Shown: positions 18,359-27,664 of the stretch, one piece after another | Layout of the letters: every line of letters starts with the position of its first letter | How positions within the stretch are numbered: the stretch's first letter is position 1 | From: Chloroflexota bacterium | Lineage (GTDB): Bacteria; Chloroflexota; Limnocylindria; Limnocylindrales; CSP1-4 | DNA: 36,625 bases | Direction of reading: 5' to 3' | Assembly: GCA_025358525.1 (NCBI GenBank) | Contig: JANYJI010000060.1 | Location: 1 to 36,625 of the forward strand | Position numbers and translations under genes: made by a program | The notes under the pieces: generated by a model | Databases searched by the model: none | Told to the model about the DNA's origin: nothing | Seen by the model: the letters and a program-made list of their open reading frames with translations, nothing else

Positions 18359-19420
18359 TCAGTACTTCTCGGGGACGAAGTGCTGCTTGCGGATGGGAGG
18401 GCGCTTGTAGCCCTTGTCCACCTGGCGCGGCGGCAGAACGATCTGATCGGGCGTGGTGTCCTCGTAGGGGATCATGCCCAGAAGGTGGCTGATGCAGTTC
18501 AGCCGGGCCCGCTTCTTGTCGTCCGCCTCTACCACCCACCAGGGCGCCTCGGCCGTGTTAGTGGCGGCGAACATGGCGTCCTTGGCTCTCGAGTAGTCGA
18601 CCCACTTGGAACGGGCGGTGACGTCCATCGGAGAAATCTTCCAGCGCTTGGTCGGCTGGTCGATCCGATCCTGGAAGCGGCGTTCTTGCTCCTCGTCGCT
18701 GACCGAGAACCAATACTTGATCAGGATGATTCCCGAGCGGACGAGCATCCGTTCGAACTCGGGCGCCGTCTTGAGGAAGTCCTTGTACTCCTCCTGCGTG
18801 CAGAAGTCCATGACGTGCTCGACCCCGGCTCGGTTGTACCAACTGCGATCGAAAAGGACCCACTCGCCGGCGGCCGGAAACTCGGCCACATAGCGCTGGA
18901 AGTACCACTGCGTCTTGTCGCGGTCGGTCGGGATGCCTAGGGCGCAGATGCGAGCGACGCGCGGGTTGAGGCTCTCGGTGATGCGCTTGATGACGCCGCC
19001 CTTGCCGGCCGCGTCGCGTCCTTCGAAGAGGCAGACGACTTTCAGGCCGCGAGCCTTGATCCACTCCTGGAGCTTGACCAGCTCGATCTGAAGATGTACC
19101 AGCTCCGCTGCGTACACCTTGCCCTTGAGCTTCTTGCGGCGCCTCTGAACCCGGTCGCCCGTACTCGGGTCGAATGCGTCAGCGCGGGCAATACGGGCAT
19201 TCTGCTGATGCTCCGTCCTAGATCGGACCACTCGCTTCTCGCGCCGAACGACCGCCGCGGCCTCTGCCCTCGACGCCCCGCTCTCGTCCGCGACACTCGG
19301 CTGCGCCGGCTGCGCCGACGCCGAGGGCGGCGGATCTGAAGCGGCGTGGGTGACCGCTGAGGCGGGGTCGTGGAGCGACCCCTTCATGGTGCCGTGACCT
19401 TTGCTGCGATCTTTCGCCAC
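18359..19420 (-). CDS. ppk2: Polyphosphate kinase 2 (PPK2 family)
   Basis: VVCLFEGRDAAGKGGVIKRI (Walker A), WVLFDRSWYNRAGVE (Walker B), TQWYFQRYV. GTG at 19420 preceded by AAGGAGG; ORF extends to 19441. Confidence 0.95.
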   Translation of the reverse strand: MAKDRSKGHGTMKGSLHDPASAVTHAASDPPPSASAQPAQPSVADESGASRAEAAAVVRREKRVVRSRTEHQQNARIARADAFDPSTGDRVQRRRKKLKGKVYAAELVHLQIELVKLQEWIKARGLKVVCLFEGRDAAGKGGVIKRITESLNPRVARICALGIPTDRDKTQWYFQRYVAEFPAAGEWVLFDRSWYNRAGVEHVMDFCTQEEYKDFLKTAPEFERMLVRSGIILIKYWFSVSDEEQERRFQDRIDQPTKRWKISPMDVTARSKWVDYSRAKDAMFAATNTAEAPWWVVEADDKKRARLNCISHLLGMIPYEDTTPDQIVLPPRQVDKGYKRPPIRKQHFVPEKY

Positions 19421-19568
19421 GCGGACCTCCTTTTGACTCACGGTAGGTCATGGCGGGCGCCGAGGCAACGGCCAACAGGAGCAGGGTCGTCGCCGCCGAG
19501 ATGGCCCCGCAGTAGTACGTCAGCGCGATGAGGTGGCGAACCATTGTGTCTAGTACCATCCCGAACGG

Positions 19569-20801
19569 ATGCTTTGGTTGCGAGCCCTCTACCTGTCGAA
19601 CGGCCTTGCCGTCGGCGCGCTGTACGGCTTCATCCCCGTACTGCTCCTATCCAAGGGCTTCGACCCGGCCTTGATCGGCCTCACCACGAGCCTCGGTTCT
19701 CTCGGCTACTCGTTCGCCTTGCCCGCATGGGGCCATGTGGGCGACGTCTTGACGGGGCCGAGACGTGCTCTGCAGCTGGCCTGCATTCCCGCCGCGGTCT
19801 TCGCCCTGGGACTGAGTGCTCCGCTGCCAGTCGTGGCGGTGATCGTCTGCCAGGTGGTCATCAGCGCCGGCGGCGGTCCGATGGCGGCGCTGACAGACGC
19901 CATGGCTATCCCCGTTCTCGCGAACGCGTCGCGGGAGTACTCCCGATTGCGGCTGATTTCGAGCATCGGGGCGGCCGGCATGGCCATAGTCTGTGGCTTG
20001 CTGTACAGCCGGACCGGGTATTTGGCAGCGCCGATCGTCTACGGCCTCACGATGGGGATGACGATCCTCTCGGCCCACAAGGTGCCGCTCGGCCGAGACA
20101 GCGAACGCCACCGCAAAGCTCGCGGTGTGCTCGAAGGGCGGGCTCATATACCGCCGGTGCGGGGCCGGTTCGGTTCGGTCGGGGAGGCGCTGTCCGGTCG
20201 ACCGCGCTTGCTGGCGGTCCTCGCCTCGGTCTTGCTCGTTTTCATTGGATTCATGGGCTCGGCCACCTACATCTCGGTGCGTATCACCGACCTGGGTGGC
20301 GGTGCCGCGGAGGTGGGCCTCGCCAATGGGCTGGCCTGGGTGGCCGAAGTGCCGGGGCTCATCCTGGCCGGCTGGCTCGTCGTCAGGTTCGGCCTGCGGC
20401 CCATCCTGGCGGTGTCGGCGGCCGGGTTCGCCGCATGTATGGTCAGCTGGATTGTCCTTGTCGATGCTGGGCCGATCCTGATCACGCGCTTCCTCTCGGG
20501 CGTCTGCTTCGGCGGGATCCTGGTCGCGTTCGTGCTGACGATGGCGCAATTGCTGCCGGCGCGCCTCCAGGCGACCGGTCAGACGCTCTTCCAGGCAGTT
20601 GGTTTCGGGGTCGCGGCTGTGCTCGCCAACCTTCTGGGCGGAATCCTGTACTCGACGGCAGGGCCGCTCGGTGTCTTTGGCGGAGGTGCGATTTGCGCCC
20701 TCATCGGCGGCCTTGTGGGCCTCGTGGCCCTTCCCGAACGGGCTCCCGGGAAGCCGAGCGCCGAGCTGGTGCCGTTGGCCTCTGTCCCGGCGGTGATCTA
20801 G
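19569..20801 (+). CDS. MFS family transporter
   Basis: 12-TM-type hydrophobic pattern, PVLLLSKGFDPALIGLTTSLGSLGY, GILVAFVLTMAQLLPARLQATGQTLFQAVGFGVAAVLANLLGG. Confidence 0.85.
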   Translation: MLWLRALYLSNGLAVGALYGFIPVLLLSKGFDPALIGLTTSLGSLGYSFALPAWGHVGDVLTGPRRALQLACIPAAVFALGLSAPLPVVAVIVCQVVISAGGGPMAALTDAMAIPVLANASREYSRLRLISSIGAAGMAIVCGLLYSRTGYLAAPIVYGLTMGMTILSAHKVPLGRDSERHRKARGVLEGRAHIPPVRGRFGSVGEALSGRPRLLAVLASVLLVFIGFMGSATYISVRITDLGGGAAEVGLANGLAWVAEVPGLILAGWLVVRFGLRPILAVSAAGFAACMVSWIVLVDAGPILITRFLSGVCFGGILVAFVLTMAQLLPARLQATGQTLFQAVGFGVAAVLANLLGGILYSTAGPLGVFGGGAICALIGGLVGLVALPERAPGKPSAELVPLASVPAVI

Positions 20802-20932
20802 CTTCACAAGAGCCGGTGTCTACGGCCCTCCTCACGTCGCGCGTCGCCCTTGCCGGGCCGGTACCATGGCCCCAACGAGCGCCGGTTTCGTCGGGCCGAC
20901 GGCGATGCGGCACTCGTAGCGGAGGAGTTCTC

Positions 20933-22348
20933 ATGAGGCTGTGGGGCGGTCGATTCGAAGGCCTGTCTGACGAGCGGATGGCCGAGTTCACCCGTTCCAT
21001 CGACTTCGACCATGTCCTCGCCCTGGACGACATCGCCGGCTCGATCGCCCATGTGCACGGCCTGGGCCGGGCCGAGCTGCTCGCACCGGACGAGGTAGAA
21101 ACGCTCGTGCGAGGACTCGCTGAGCTGCGGGCCGACGTGGCGGCGGGCAAGCTGACCTGGGACCCCGCTCTCGAGGACATCCATATGAACCTCGAGGTTG
21201 CGCTGCGGGAACGGGTTGGGCCGGTGGCCGGGCGGCTGCACACCGGCCGATCGCGCAATGACCAGGTTGCCACCGACATGCGCCTGTGGCTGCGCCGCAC
21301 CATCGACGGCTTGGACGCATCGATCGTGGTCATGGAGCAAGCCCTGGTTGGGCTGGCGGAGCGGGATGGCGACGCGATCCTGCCTGGCATGACCCACATC
21401 CAGCCTGCCCAGCCGGTCCTGTTCGCCCATCACCTGCTGGCCTACGTTGAGATGTTCGAACGCGACCGGGGCCGATTGGCCGATTGCAGACGGCGCGCGA
21501 ACGTCAGCCCACTCGGCTCGGGCGCGCTCGCTGGGGCCGGCTACCCGCTCGATCGAGAGGGCACGGCAGCGGAGCTCGGCTTCGACGGCGTCACCGCCAA
21601 CTCGCTCGATGGGGTGTCAGATCGCGACTTCGTGATCGAGGCCATGGCTGCCTTCGCCTTGTCGATGGTCCATCTCTCGAGGTTCGCGGAGGAGATCACC
21701 TGGTGGTCGAACCCGCGCCTTGGTTTCGTTCGCGTTTCCGACGCCTTCTCTACCGGCTCATCGATGATGCCCAACAAGAAGAACCCGGACCCGGCCGAGC
21801 TGGTCCGGGGCAAGGCGGCTCGGGTGATCGGCGAGCTGACGGGTCTGCTGGCGCTGATGAAGGGCCTACCGCTGGCCTATCAGAAGGACATGCAAGACGA
21901 CAAGCCGCCTCTCTTCGATGCCGCGTCCACCCTCGACATGTCGCTGCGGGTGATGGCCGGCATGGTTGCGACGCTGACCGTGAACCGCGAGAAGATGCGT
22001 GCGGCGGCCGGCGAGGGGTTCACCACTGCCACGGCCGTGGCCGATGCCCTCGTCCGGAAGGGAGTGACTTTCCGGGCCGCTCACCACATCGTCGCTACGC
22101 TAGTTGCCGAGGCCGATCGCGCTGGCATCACACTGGACGCTCTAGACGACGCGACGATCGCGGCGGCTCTCTCCGCGTCCGACGACTCCATCGCGCTCGC
22201 CCTTGTCGGTGACGCGGCGGTGGCCGCTGATTTGCGGGTTGCGGCTGGTCTGGAGGGGGCCCTGGCCGGCTGCGATGTGATCGGCGGCACGGCCCCCCGA
22301 CGCGTGGCCTCGGCCCTGGCGGCGGCCAAAGGGCGGCTGGGGCTTTAG
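20933..22348 (+). CDS. argH: Argininosuccinate lyase
   Basis: MRLWGGRFEG, HTGRSRNDQVATDMRLWLR, GSSMMPNKKNPDPAELVRGK; SD GGAGGAG. ORF track start 19544 is an extension. Confidence 0.97.
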   Translation: MRLWGGRFEGLSDERMAEFTRSIDFDHVLALDDIAGSIAHVHGLGRAELLAPDEVETLVRGLAELRADVAAGKLTWDPALEDIHMNLEVALRERVGPVAGRLHTGRSRNDQVATDMRLWLRRTIDGLDASIVVMEQALVGLAERDGDAILPGMTHIQPAQPVLFAHHLLAYVEMFERDRGRLADCRRRANVSPLGSGALAGAGYPLDREGTAAELGFDGVTANSLDGVSDRDFVIEAMAAFALSMVHLSRFAEEITWWSNPRLGFVRVSDAFSTGSSMMPNKKNPDPAELVRGKAARVIGELTGLLALMKGLPLAYQKDMQDDKPPLFDAASTLDMSLRVMAGMVATLTVNREKMRAAAGEGFTTATAVADALVRKGVTFRAAHHIVATLVAEADRAGITLDALDDATIAAALSASDDSIALALVGDAAVAADLRVAAGLEGALAGCDVIGGTAPRRVASALAAAKGRLGL

Positions 22349-22366
22349 GGGCGGCTGGGGCTCTAG
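22331..22366 (+). repeat. Tandem 18-bp duplication containing the argH stop codon
   Basis: GGGCGGCTGGGGCTTTAG (22331-22348) + GGGCGGCTGGGGCTCTAG (22349-22366), 17/18 identical. Confidence 0.9.
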
Positions 22367-22454
22367 AGGCCTCGCGGGGGGGGAGGGGCGATGGCGTAAG
22401 GGCGATCGCGGCGCGCTTCGGCCCGTACGAGGCGTCCCGAACCACAACTCTCAC

Positions 22455-22514
22455 GCCACCCAGGCGCTACCGGAGGGCTACCCGGTCGCTACCGATTCGG
22501 GTGCCTGCGCTACC
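22455..22514 (+). promoter_or_regulatory. 11-bp-phased GCYACC direct-repeat array upstream of amt
   Basis: GCCACC at 22455; GCTACC at 22466, 22477 and 22488 (exact 11-bp steps); further GCTACC at 22509. Confidence 0.55.
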
Positions 22515-22581
22515 TACGCTTCCCCAGACGGAAATCTGTGACCTGGTTTCGTTGCGAGTTGGAAGCGAAGGAGTTCCGAGC

Positions 22582-23811
22582 TTGGTTTCCCAGATCAACG
22601 CTGGCGACACGGCCTGGGTGCTGACTGCGACAGCGCTCGTCATGTTGATGACGCCCGCCCTGGCCCTCTTCTATGGCGGCCTCGTTCGTCGGAAGAACGT
22701 GCTCAGCATCCTGATGCAGTGCATGTTTATCCTGGCCCTTGTCAGCGTGACGTGGGTACTCGTGGGCTACACCCTGGCCTTCGGAAAGGATGTCAACGGT
22801 TGGGGCATCATCGGGGGCCTGGACAACCTGGGCCTCAAGGGCGTCGGAGCTGATCCGGGTCCCTACGCCAAGACGATCCCTGCCAGCGCGTTCGCCCTCT
22901 TCCAGATGATGTTCGCCATCATCACTCCGGCTCTTATCATCGGCGCCTTTGCCGAGCGCAAGCGGTTCAAGGCATTCGTCCTGTTCGCTCTCTTGTGGAG
23001 CCTTGTGGTCTACTCGCCGATCGCCCACTGGGTCTGGGGCGACGGTGGTTGGCTGCGCAACATGGGCGTGCTCGATTACGCCGGCGGCACCGTCGTTCAC
23101 ATCAGTTCGGGCGTAGCCGCCCTCGTGGCCGCCCTCGTTCTGGGGCCGCGCGTACGGCGCGAGTCAGACCGTTTCGAGCCCCATGACGTCCGCTTGACCG
23201 TGATCGGGGCCGGAATCCTGTGGTTCGGCTGGTTCGGCTTCAACGGCGGGTCGGCGTTTGCGGCCGACTCGCATGCCGTCAACGCCGTCATGGTGACCAA
23301 CACGGCGGCCGGCATGGGCGCCCTGACGTGGCTCACGATGAGCTGGCTGCACAAGGGTTCGCCGTCAGTCATCGGGGCTGTCTCGGGCGCAATTGCGGGC
23401 GAGGTTGGCATCACCCCCGCGTCCGGCTTCGTCGACCCGAGTTCGGCCATTGTGATCGGCTTCATCGCGGGTGCCGTTTGCTACGGCGCCATCCTGCTGC
23501 GCGAGCGTCTCAAAATCGACGACGCCCTCGATGTCTGGGCGGTCCACGGCGTCGGCGGCACGCTGGGCATTCTCCTCACGGGCATCTTTGCCACGACGGC
23601 CATCTCAAGCAGTAGGGGCCTGATCGACGGCAATCCGGGCCAGATTGGCATCCAGATGGTCGCCATCGTCGCGACTTGGCTCTACAGCGCGATCGCCACG
23701 CTGGTGATTCTCAAGGTAGTGGACTTGCTGGTGGGGCTTCGTGTCGAGGAAGCAGAGGAGGAACTCGGCCTGGACCTTTCGCAGCACGGGGAGGCGGTCG
23801 GGGCGGTGTAG
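22582..23811 (+). CDS. amt: Ammonium transporter (Amt family)
   Basis: NAGDTAWVLTATALVMLMTPALALFYGGLVRRKNVLS, DYAGGTVVHISSG, WAVHGVGGTLGILLTGIFA. TTG start at 22582 has SD AAGGAG (22568-22573); ORF track gives GTG 22501. Confidence 0.92.
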   Translation: MVSQINAGDTAWVLTATALVMLMTPALALFYGGLVRRKNVLSILMQCMFILALVSVTWVLVGYTLAFGKDVNGWGIIGGLDNLGLKGVGADPGPYAKTIPASAFALFQMMFAIITPALIIGAFAERKRFKAFVLFALLWSLVVYSPIAHWVWGDGGWLRNMGVLDYAGGTVVHISSGVAALVAALVLGPRVRRESDRFEPHDVRLTVIGAGILWFGWFGFNGGSAFAADSHAVNAVMVTNTAAGMGALTWLTMSWLHKGSPSVIGAVSGAIAGEVGITPASGFVDPSSAIVIGFIAGAVCYGAILLRERLKIDDALDVWAVHGVGGTLGILLTGIFATTAISSSRGLIDGNPGQIGIQMVAIVATWLYSAIATLVILKVVDLLVGLRVEEAEEELGLDLSQHGEAVGAV

Positions 23812-24040
23812 GCTACGGCCTCACGGCCGCGAGTCTGCCCCACGGACTCGTGCGGCAACCCAAGCCTCGTCGGTTGTTGGCAAGCGCCACCGGCTTGATC
23901 GTCCCCAAGCGCAACCCTGGCGGCACTAGAGCGTCACCCATGTATCACCGCTGCGCTACTGATTGCGACCGACTCTCTACGTAGACTTCCAACCATCAAG
24001 AGGGTCGAAAGGCCGGAGCTTCAGCCGAAGGAGCCCAGAA

Positions 24041-24124
24041 GTGATCGCAGCCGCATTCGTCAGCTTCGCAATCCTGGTCGTGGCATGGATCATTGCTCCC
24101 TCGCGCGCCAAGGTCGCCGAGTAG
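24041..24124 (+). CDS. 27-aa single-TM micro-ORF (MIAAAFVSFAILVVAWIIAPSRAKVAE)
   Basis: GTG start with SD AAGGAG at 24028-24033 (7-nt spacer), one hydrophobic helix plus a short charged tail, terminator-like hairpin just downstream. Below the ORF track length cutoff. Confidence 0.55.
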   Translation: MIAAAFVSFAILVVAWIIAPSRAKVAE

Positions 24125-24159
24125 GAGCCGGCTGTCGGCAGCTGAATACTTCGGGCTCG

Positions 24160-24198
24160 ACCCGCGCGCCATTCGGCCGGCAGCGCGGGTTCTTGTTT
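24160..24198 (+). terminator. Rho-independent-like terminator
   Basis: Stem ACCCGCGC (24160-24167) / GCGCGGGT (24183-24190), perfect 8 bp, followed by TTCTTGTT; no U-tract on the opposite strand. Confidence 0.55.
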
Positions 24199-24215
24199 GA
24201 GAGCGCTCGCGCTGG

Positions 24216-24926
24216 CTACTCGGCTCCCTCCAGGCGGTAGCCGACGCCACGAACAGAGGTCGGGACGGCTGCGCCAGCCGCTGCGAGCTTAGAGCGCAGA
24301 CGTGCCAGGTGCGGCTTGAGCCACTGTGGGTCGGGGTTGGGTTCACCGGGCCAGCCCGCCGCGAGCAGCGACGCGTGCGAGACCACGTGGCCGGCAGACG
24401 CGACCAGAGACGCCAGCAGGCTGTACTCAATCCGGGTCAGCACGATCTCCGCGCCGCCTACCGCCGCCGTGTGGCGGCCGCGGTCCAGGACGACAGATCC
24501 CCAGCGCAATTCACCAAGGCCGCGGGGTTCGGCCTCGTTTCCGCGACGGCGCATGACCGCCCGGATGCGAGCCAGGAGTTCCTGTTTGCCAAAGGGCTTG
24601 ACGACATAGTCGTCCGCGCCGGTGTCCAGCGCTTCTACCTTGGCGCGCTCGTCGGCCTCGCCGGTCAAGACGATGATCGGCGTTTGAGATATCCGGCGGA
24701 TGGCCCGGCAGACCTCGACGCCATCGAGGCCGGGCATGGCTAGGTCGAGCAGGACGAGATCCGGCCGCTCCTCGCTGAAGCGCCGCAGAGCGGTGTTGCC
24801 ATCGTATGCGGTTACGACGCGGTGGCCGGCGCGACCGACCAGAGCCGACACGGCGCCCACCATGGCCGGCTCGTCGTCCACGACAAGGACCAGCAGGCTC
24901 GTCTCGCCTTGACCGTTCGCGTTCAA
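24216..24926 (-). CDS. OmpR-family response regulator
   Basis: VVDDEPAM, LVLLDLAMPGLDG, DDYVVKPFGKQELLARI; winged-helix C-terminus ending VRGVGYRLEGAE. Confidence 0.93.
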   Translation of the reverse strand: MNANGQGETSLLVLVVDDEPAMVGAVSALVGRAGHRVVTAYDGNTALRRFSEERPDLVLLDLAMPGLDGVEVCRAIRRISQTPIIVLTGEADERAKVEALDTGADDYVVKPFGKQELLARIRAVMRRRGNEAEPRGLGELRWGSVVLDRGRHTAAVGGAEIVLTRIEYSLLASLVASAGHVVSHASLLAAGWPGEPNPDPQWLKPHLARLRSKLAAAGAAVPTSVRGVGYRLEGAE

Positions 24927-24944
24927 CTGGGCCTCCCGCGCTGT

Positions 24945-26372
24945 CTACCCTGCCGGACCTGTCTCTGACATCACGTCTGTCTCCGGACCGGCCTTGCCGT
25001 TATCAGTTTGGCGCATCTCGGGCACCGCCACCATGAATCGACTACCGCCGTACCCGTTTGATTCCAACCAGACGCGTCCGCCCATTGCATCCATGAGCCT
25101 GTGGGCCGCGTAGAGACCGATTCCTGAGCCGCGCGGTCGGTTCGCGGTGCGGACGTAGGCATCGAAGACGGACTTCCACTCTGGCTCGGGGATGCCCGGC
25201 CCGTCGTCTGTGACGTAGACCTGGATCTCCCCGTTGGCCCGCCAAATTCCCACGCTGACGGAGCCGCCTTCGGGCGAGTACTTCACTTCGTTCTCGAAAA
25301 GGTGCTCGAGAACCTGGCGGAAGCGGCCCTCGTCGCCGATACCTAGCAGCTCGTCCCAAGTGCCTGTGCGACGAAGCGGGTGACCGCGGAGGAGGGGCGT
25401 CATCTCGCCGATCGTATCGTTGACGGCCCGGGCGATATCGAAGGGCACGCGAGCCAGGCCCGCCGCCAGGCCCTCGCCGCGCACAGACGCCAGGATCGAA
25501 TCGACCAGCCTATCCAGGCGGGTGACCTGGGCGATTGCTTGGGCGCGCCACTCATCGACTTGCTCGGGCATGGTGATCGCCGGCGGGACTCCAGCGGCGC
25601 AGTCCGACGAACCGCCGGCGGCATCTATGGCCGCGTCGGCCAGCAGGTCCACGTATGCCCGCACAACCGCCAGCGGCGTACGCAACTCGTGCGTGACCAC
25701 GGCCAGCAGCTCGGCCCTGGCTCCGTCGAGTGCGGTCAGTGTTTCGAGTTGCTCTTCCGCCTCGGCCTGCAGGCGTCCCTTCTCAACGATGCCGCCGAGC
25801 AGCGCGCCGATCGTGACCAAGAACTCGACCTCTTCGGACGAGAAAGTACGCGACTCGATCGCCTGGACATTGATGACGCCGGCTATCGAATCATTCCATG
25901 GCAACGGCACCGAGAGCATCGACACGAACTGCGACTGGTCGAAGCCCGGAACCCACTTGAAACGCGGGTCCACTCGAACGTCGGGCGACGCCACCGACCG
26001 TCCGATGAATGCCGCCAGGCCCGTCAGCCCTTCACCCACGGCGAGCGTGACCGAGCCGACCTGGTCGAGGTCGAGGCCATTGGTGGCGGCCAGCCGAAGT
26101 CGGGCGCCATCGCGCTCCATCAAGTAGACGGAGCAGACATCGACGTCCAGGGCGTCGGTGGTGCGGTCGACGATCGTCCGCATCAGCTCATCCCAGTTGC
26201 GGGCAGTGGTCAGCAACTTGGCGAACTCGTGCAGGAACGAGAGCTCACGCAGCTTCCGGCCCGCGTCGAACGGCGAGTCCACGTCGGGCCCGGTGACCCC
26301 GGTTTCGTCGGTAGGGCCTTCCGGCCCGCGGCGGGCCGTAGCAGGCGTCACGGGCTCGCTCGGGCTACCCAT
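24945..26372 (-). CDS. Soluble GAF-domain sensor histidine kinase
   Basis: GAF-like region (VDVCSVYLMERDGARLRLAATNGL...GEGLTGLAAFIGRSVASPDVRVDPRF), H-box ELLAVVTHELRTPLAVV, HATPase G-boxes DDGPGIPE and GSGIGLYAAHRL; no TM segment. Confidence 0.92.
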   Translation of the reverse strand: MGSPSEPVTPATARRGPEGPTDETGVTGPDVDSPFDAGRKLRELSFLHEFAKLLTTARNWDELMRTIVDRTTDALDVDVCSVYLMERDGARLRLAATNGLDLDQVGSVTLAVGEGLTGLAAFIGRSVASPDVRVDPRFKWVPGFDQSQFVSMLSVPLPWNDSIAGVINVQAIESRTFSSEEVEFLVTIGALLGGIVEKGRLQAEAEEQLETLTALDGARAELLAVVTHELRTPLAVVRAYVDLLADAAIDAAGGSSDCAAGVPPAITMPEQVDEWRAQAIAQVTRLDRLVDSILASVRGEGLAAGLARVPFDIARAVNDTIGEMTPLLRGHPLRRTGTWDELLGIGDEGRFRQVLEHLFENEVKYSPEGGSVSVGIWRANGEIQVYVTDDGPGIPEPEWKSVFDAYVRTANRPRGSGIGLYAAHRLMDAMGGRVWLESNGYGGSRFMVAVPEMRQTDNGKAGPETDVMSETGPAG

Positions 26373-26377
26373 CTGCG

Positions 26378-27664
26378 CTACTTCACGCCGCTGGCCGGCG
26401 CGTCGTAGATCTGGGTCGGCAGGTTCTCGAGGAGTGGGTCCGTCCAGGTCCAGGCCGCGCCGTGGTGTCGGCCAACTGCTCCGTGCCGGGCCGCCTCTGT
26501 GCGTAGCGGCAGACCAAATATCTCGATGAACCCGACCGCGGCGGCGTGGTCGTATGTGTCGTCCGCCTCGTACGTAGCCAGCGACTTCTCATACAACGAG
26601 AGGGGGCTGCGCCGGCCGACGATGACGGCGTTGCCGTGGTCGAGCCGGACGCGGACATCGCCGCTGACGACGCGCTGGCTGCTGGCGGCGTAGGCGCGCA
26701 AGTCGCGATGCAGGGCACTGAACCACAGGCCGTCGTACGTGAGCTGGGCGACCTCGTCGGCCACGAAGCGGTTGAAACGGAGCGTGTCCTTGCTCAGCGT
26801 CAAACCTTCCAGGGCGCGGTGCGCCCGGTGGATGACAGTGGCCGCGGGCGCCTCGTAAATCTCGCGGCTCTTGATGCCGACGAGTCGGTCCTCCACGTGG
26901 TCCACTCGGCCCACGCCATGCGCGCCCCCCAGCACGTGGAGCTTCTCGACGAGCGCCACCGGATCGAGCCGGTCGCCGTCGAGTGAGACGGGCACGCCGC
27001 CCTCAAAACCGATCACGATCTCGACCGGATCGGGGGCCTTGGCCGGATCGACGGTCCACCTGTAGACGTCGTCGCGCGGACCCGTCCACGGATCCTCGAG
27101 CATGCCCGCCTCGATCGAACGGCCCCACAGGTTCACGTCAATCGAGTAGATCGATTCCTTGGACGTCGTGATCTCTATGTTGCGCGCCCTGGCGTACTCG
27201 ATCTCCTCTTCGCGGCTCAGGCCCATGCCGACCCGCATCGGGGCGATGACGGCCAGCGATGGATCGAGGGCGTGAGTTGCGACGTCGAAGCGGACCTGGT
27301 CGTTGCCCTTGCCGGTGCAGCCGTGGGCGACCGCGTCGGCGCCTTCCTTGTGGGCCACCTCGACTAGGAGCTGGGCGATAAGAGGCCGGGCCATGGCCGT
27401 GGCCAGGGGGTATACGCCTTGATACAGCGCCCCGGCCTGGACGTGCGGCCAGCAGAAATCGCGCACGAAGCGCTCGCGGCCATCGACGACGTAGGCGCGC
27501 ACGGCTCCGGCGCTGATGGCCCGCCGATCGACATCCTCCTTGAGCACGCCTCCGCCCAGGTCAACGGTCAGGGTCACGACTTCAGCGTCGTACTGCTCGC
27601 GCAACCAGGCGATGGCGACCGAGGTGTCGAGTCCACCGGAATAGGCGAGCACTACTTTCTTCAT
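26378..27664 (-). CDS. argG: Argininosuccinate synthase
   Basis: MKKVVLAYSGGLDTSVAIAWL; HGCTGKGNDQVRFDV. Confidence 0.97.
   Translation of the reverse strand: MKKVVLAYSGGLDTSVAIAWLREQYDAEVVTLTVDLGGGVLKEDVDRRAISAGAVRAYVVDGRERFVRDFCWPHVQAGALYQGVYPLATAMARPLIAQLLVEVAHKEGADAVAHGCTGKGNDQVRFDVATHALDPSLAVIAPMRVGMGLSREEEIEYARARNIEITTSKESIYSIDVNLWGRSIEAGMLEDPWTGPRDDVYRWTVDPAKAPDPVEIVIGFEGGVPVSLDGDRLDPVALVEKLHVLGGAHGVGRVDHVEDRLVGIKSREIYEAPAATVIHRAHRALEGLTLSKDTLRFNRFVADEVAQLTYDGLWFSALHRDLRAYAASSQRVVSGDVRVRLDHGNAVIVGRRSPLSLYEKSLATYEADDTYDHAAAVGFIEIFGLPLRTEAARHGAVGRHHGAAWTWTDPLLENLPTQIYDAPASGVK

Noticed and set aside
19647-20807. 386-aa antisense ORF opposite the MFS transporter
   Set aside because: Low-complexity Arg/Gln/Asp/His-rich translation typical of antisense frames in high-GC genes.
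19544-22348. 934-aa ORF covering the MFS gene and argH
   Set aside because: N-terminal half is out of frame with the MFS gene; argH has its own SD and start at 20933.
23821-23860. Hairpin CGAGTC...GACTCG after amt as a terminator
   Set aside because: Only a 6-bp stem and no U-tract; the stronger candidate is at 24160-24198.
25380-26408. 342-aa plus-strand ORF opposite the GAF kinase
   Set aside because: Antisense shadow ORF; the kinase frame has all expected motifs.
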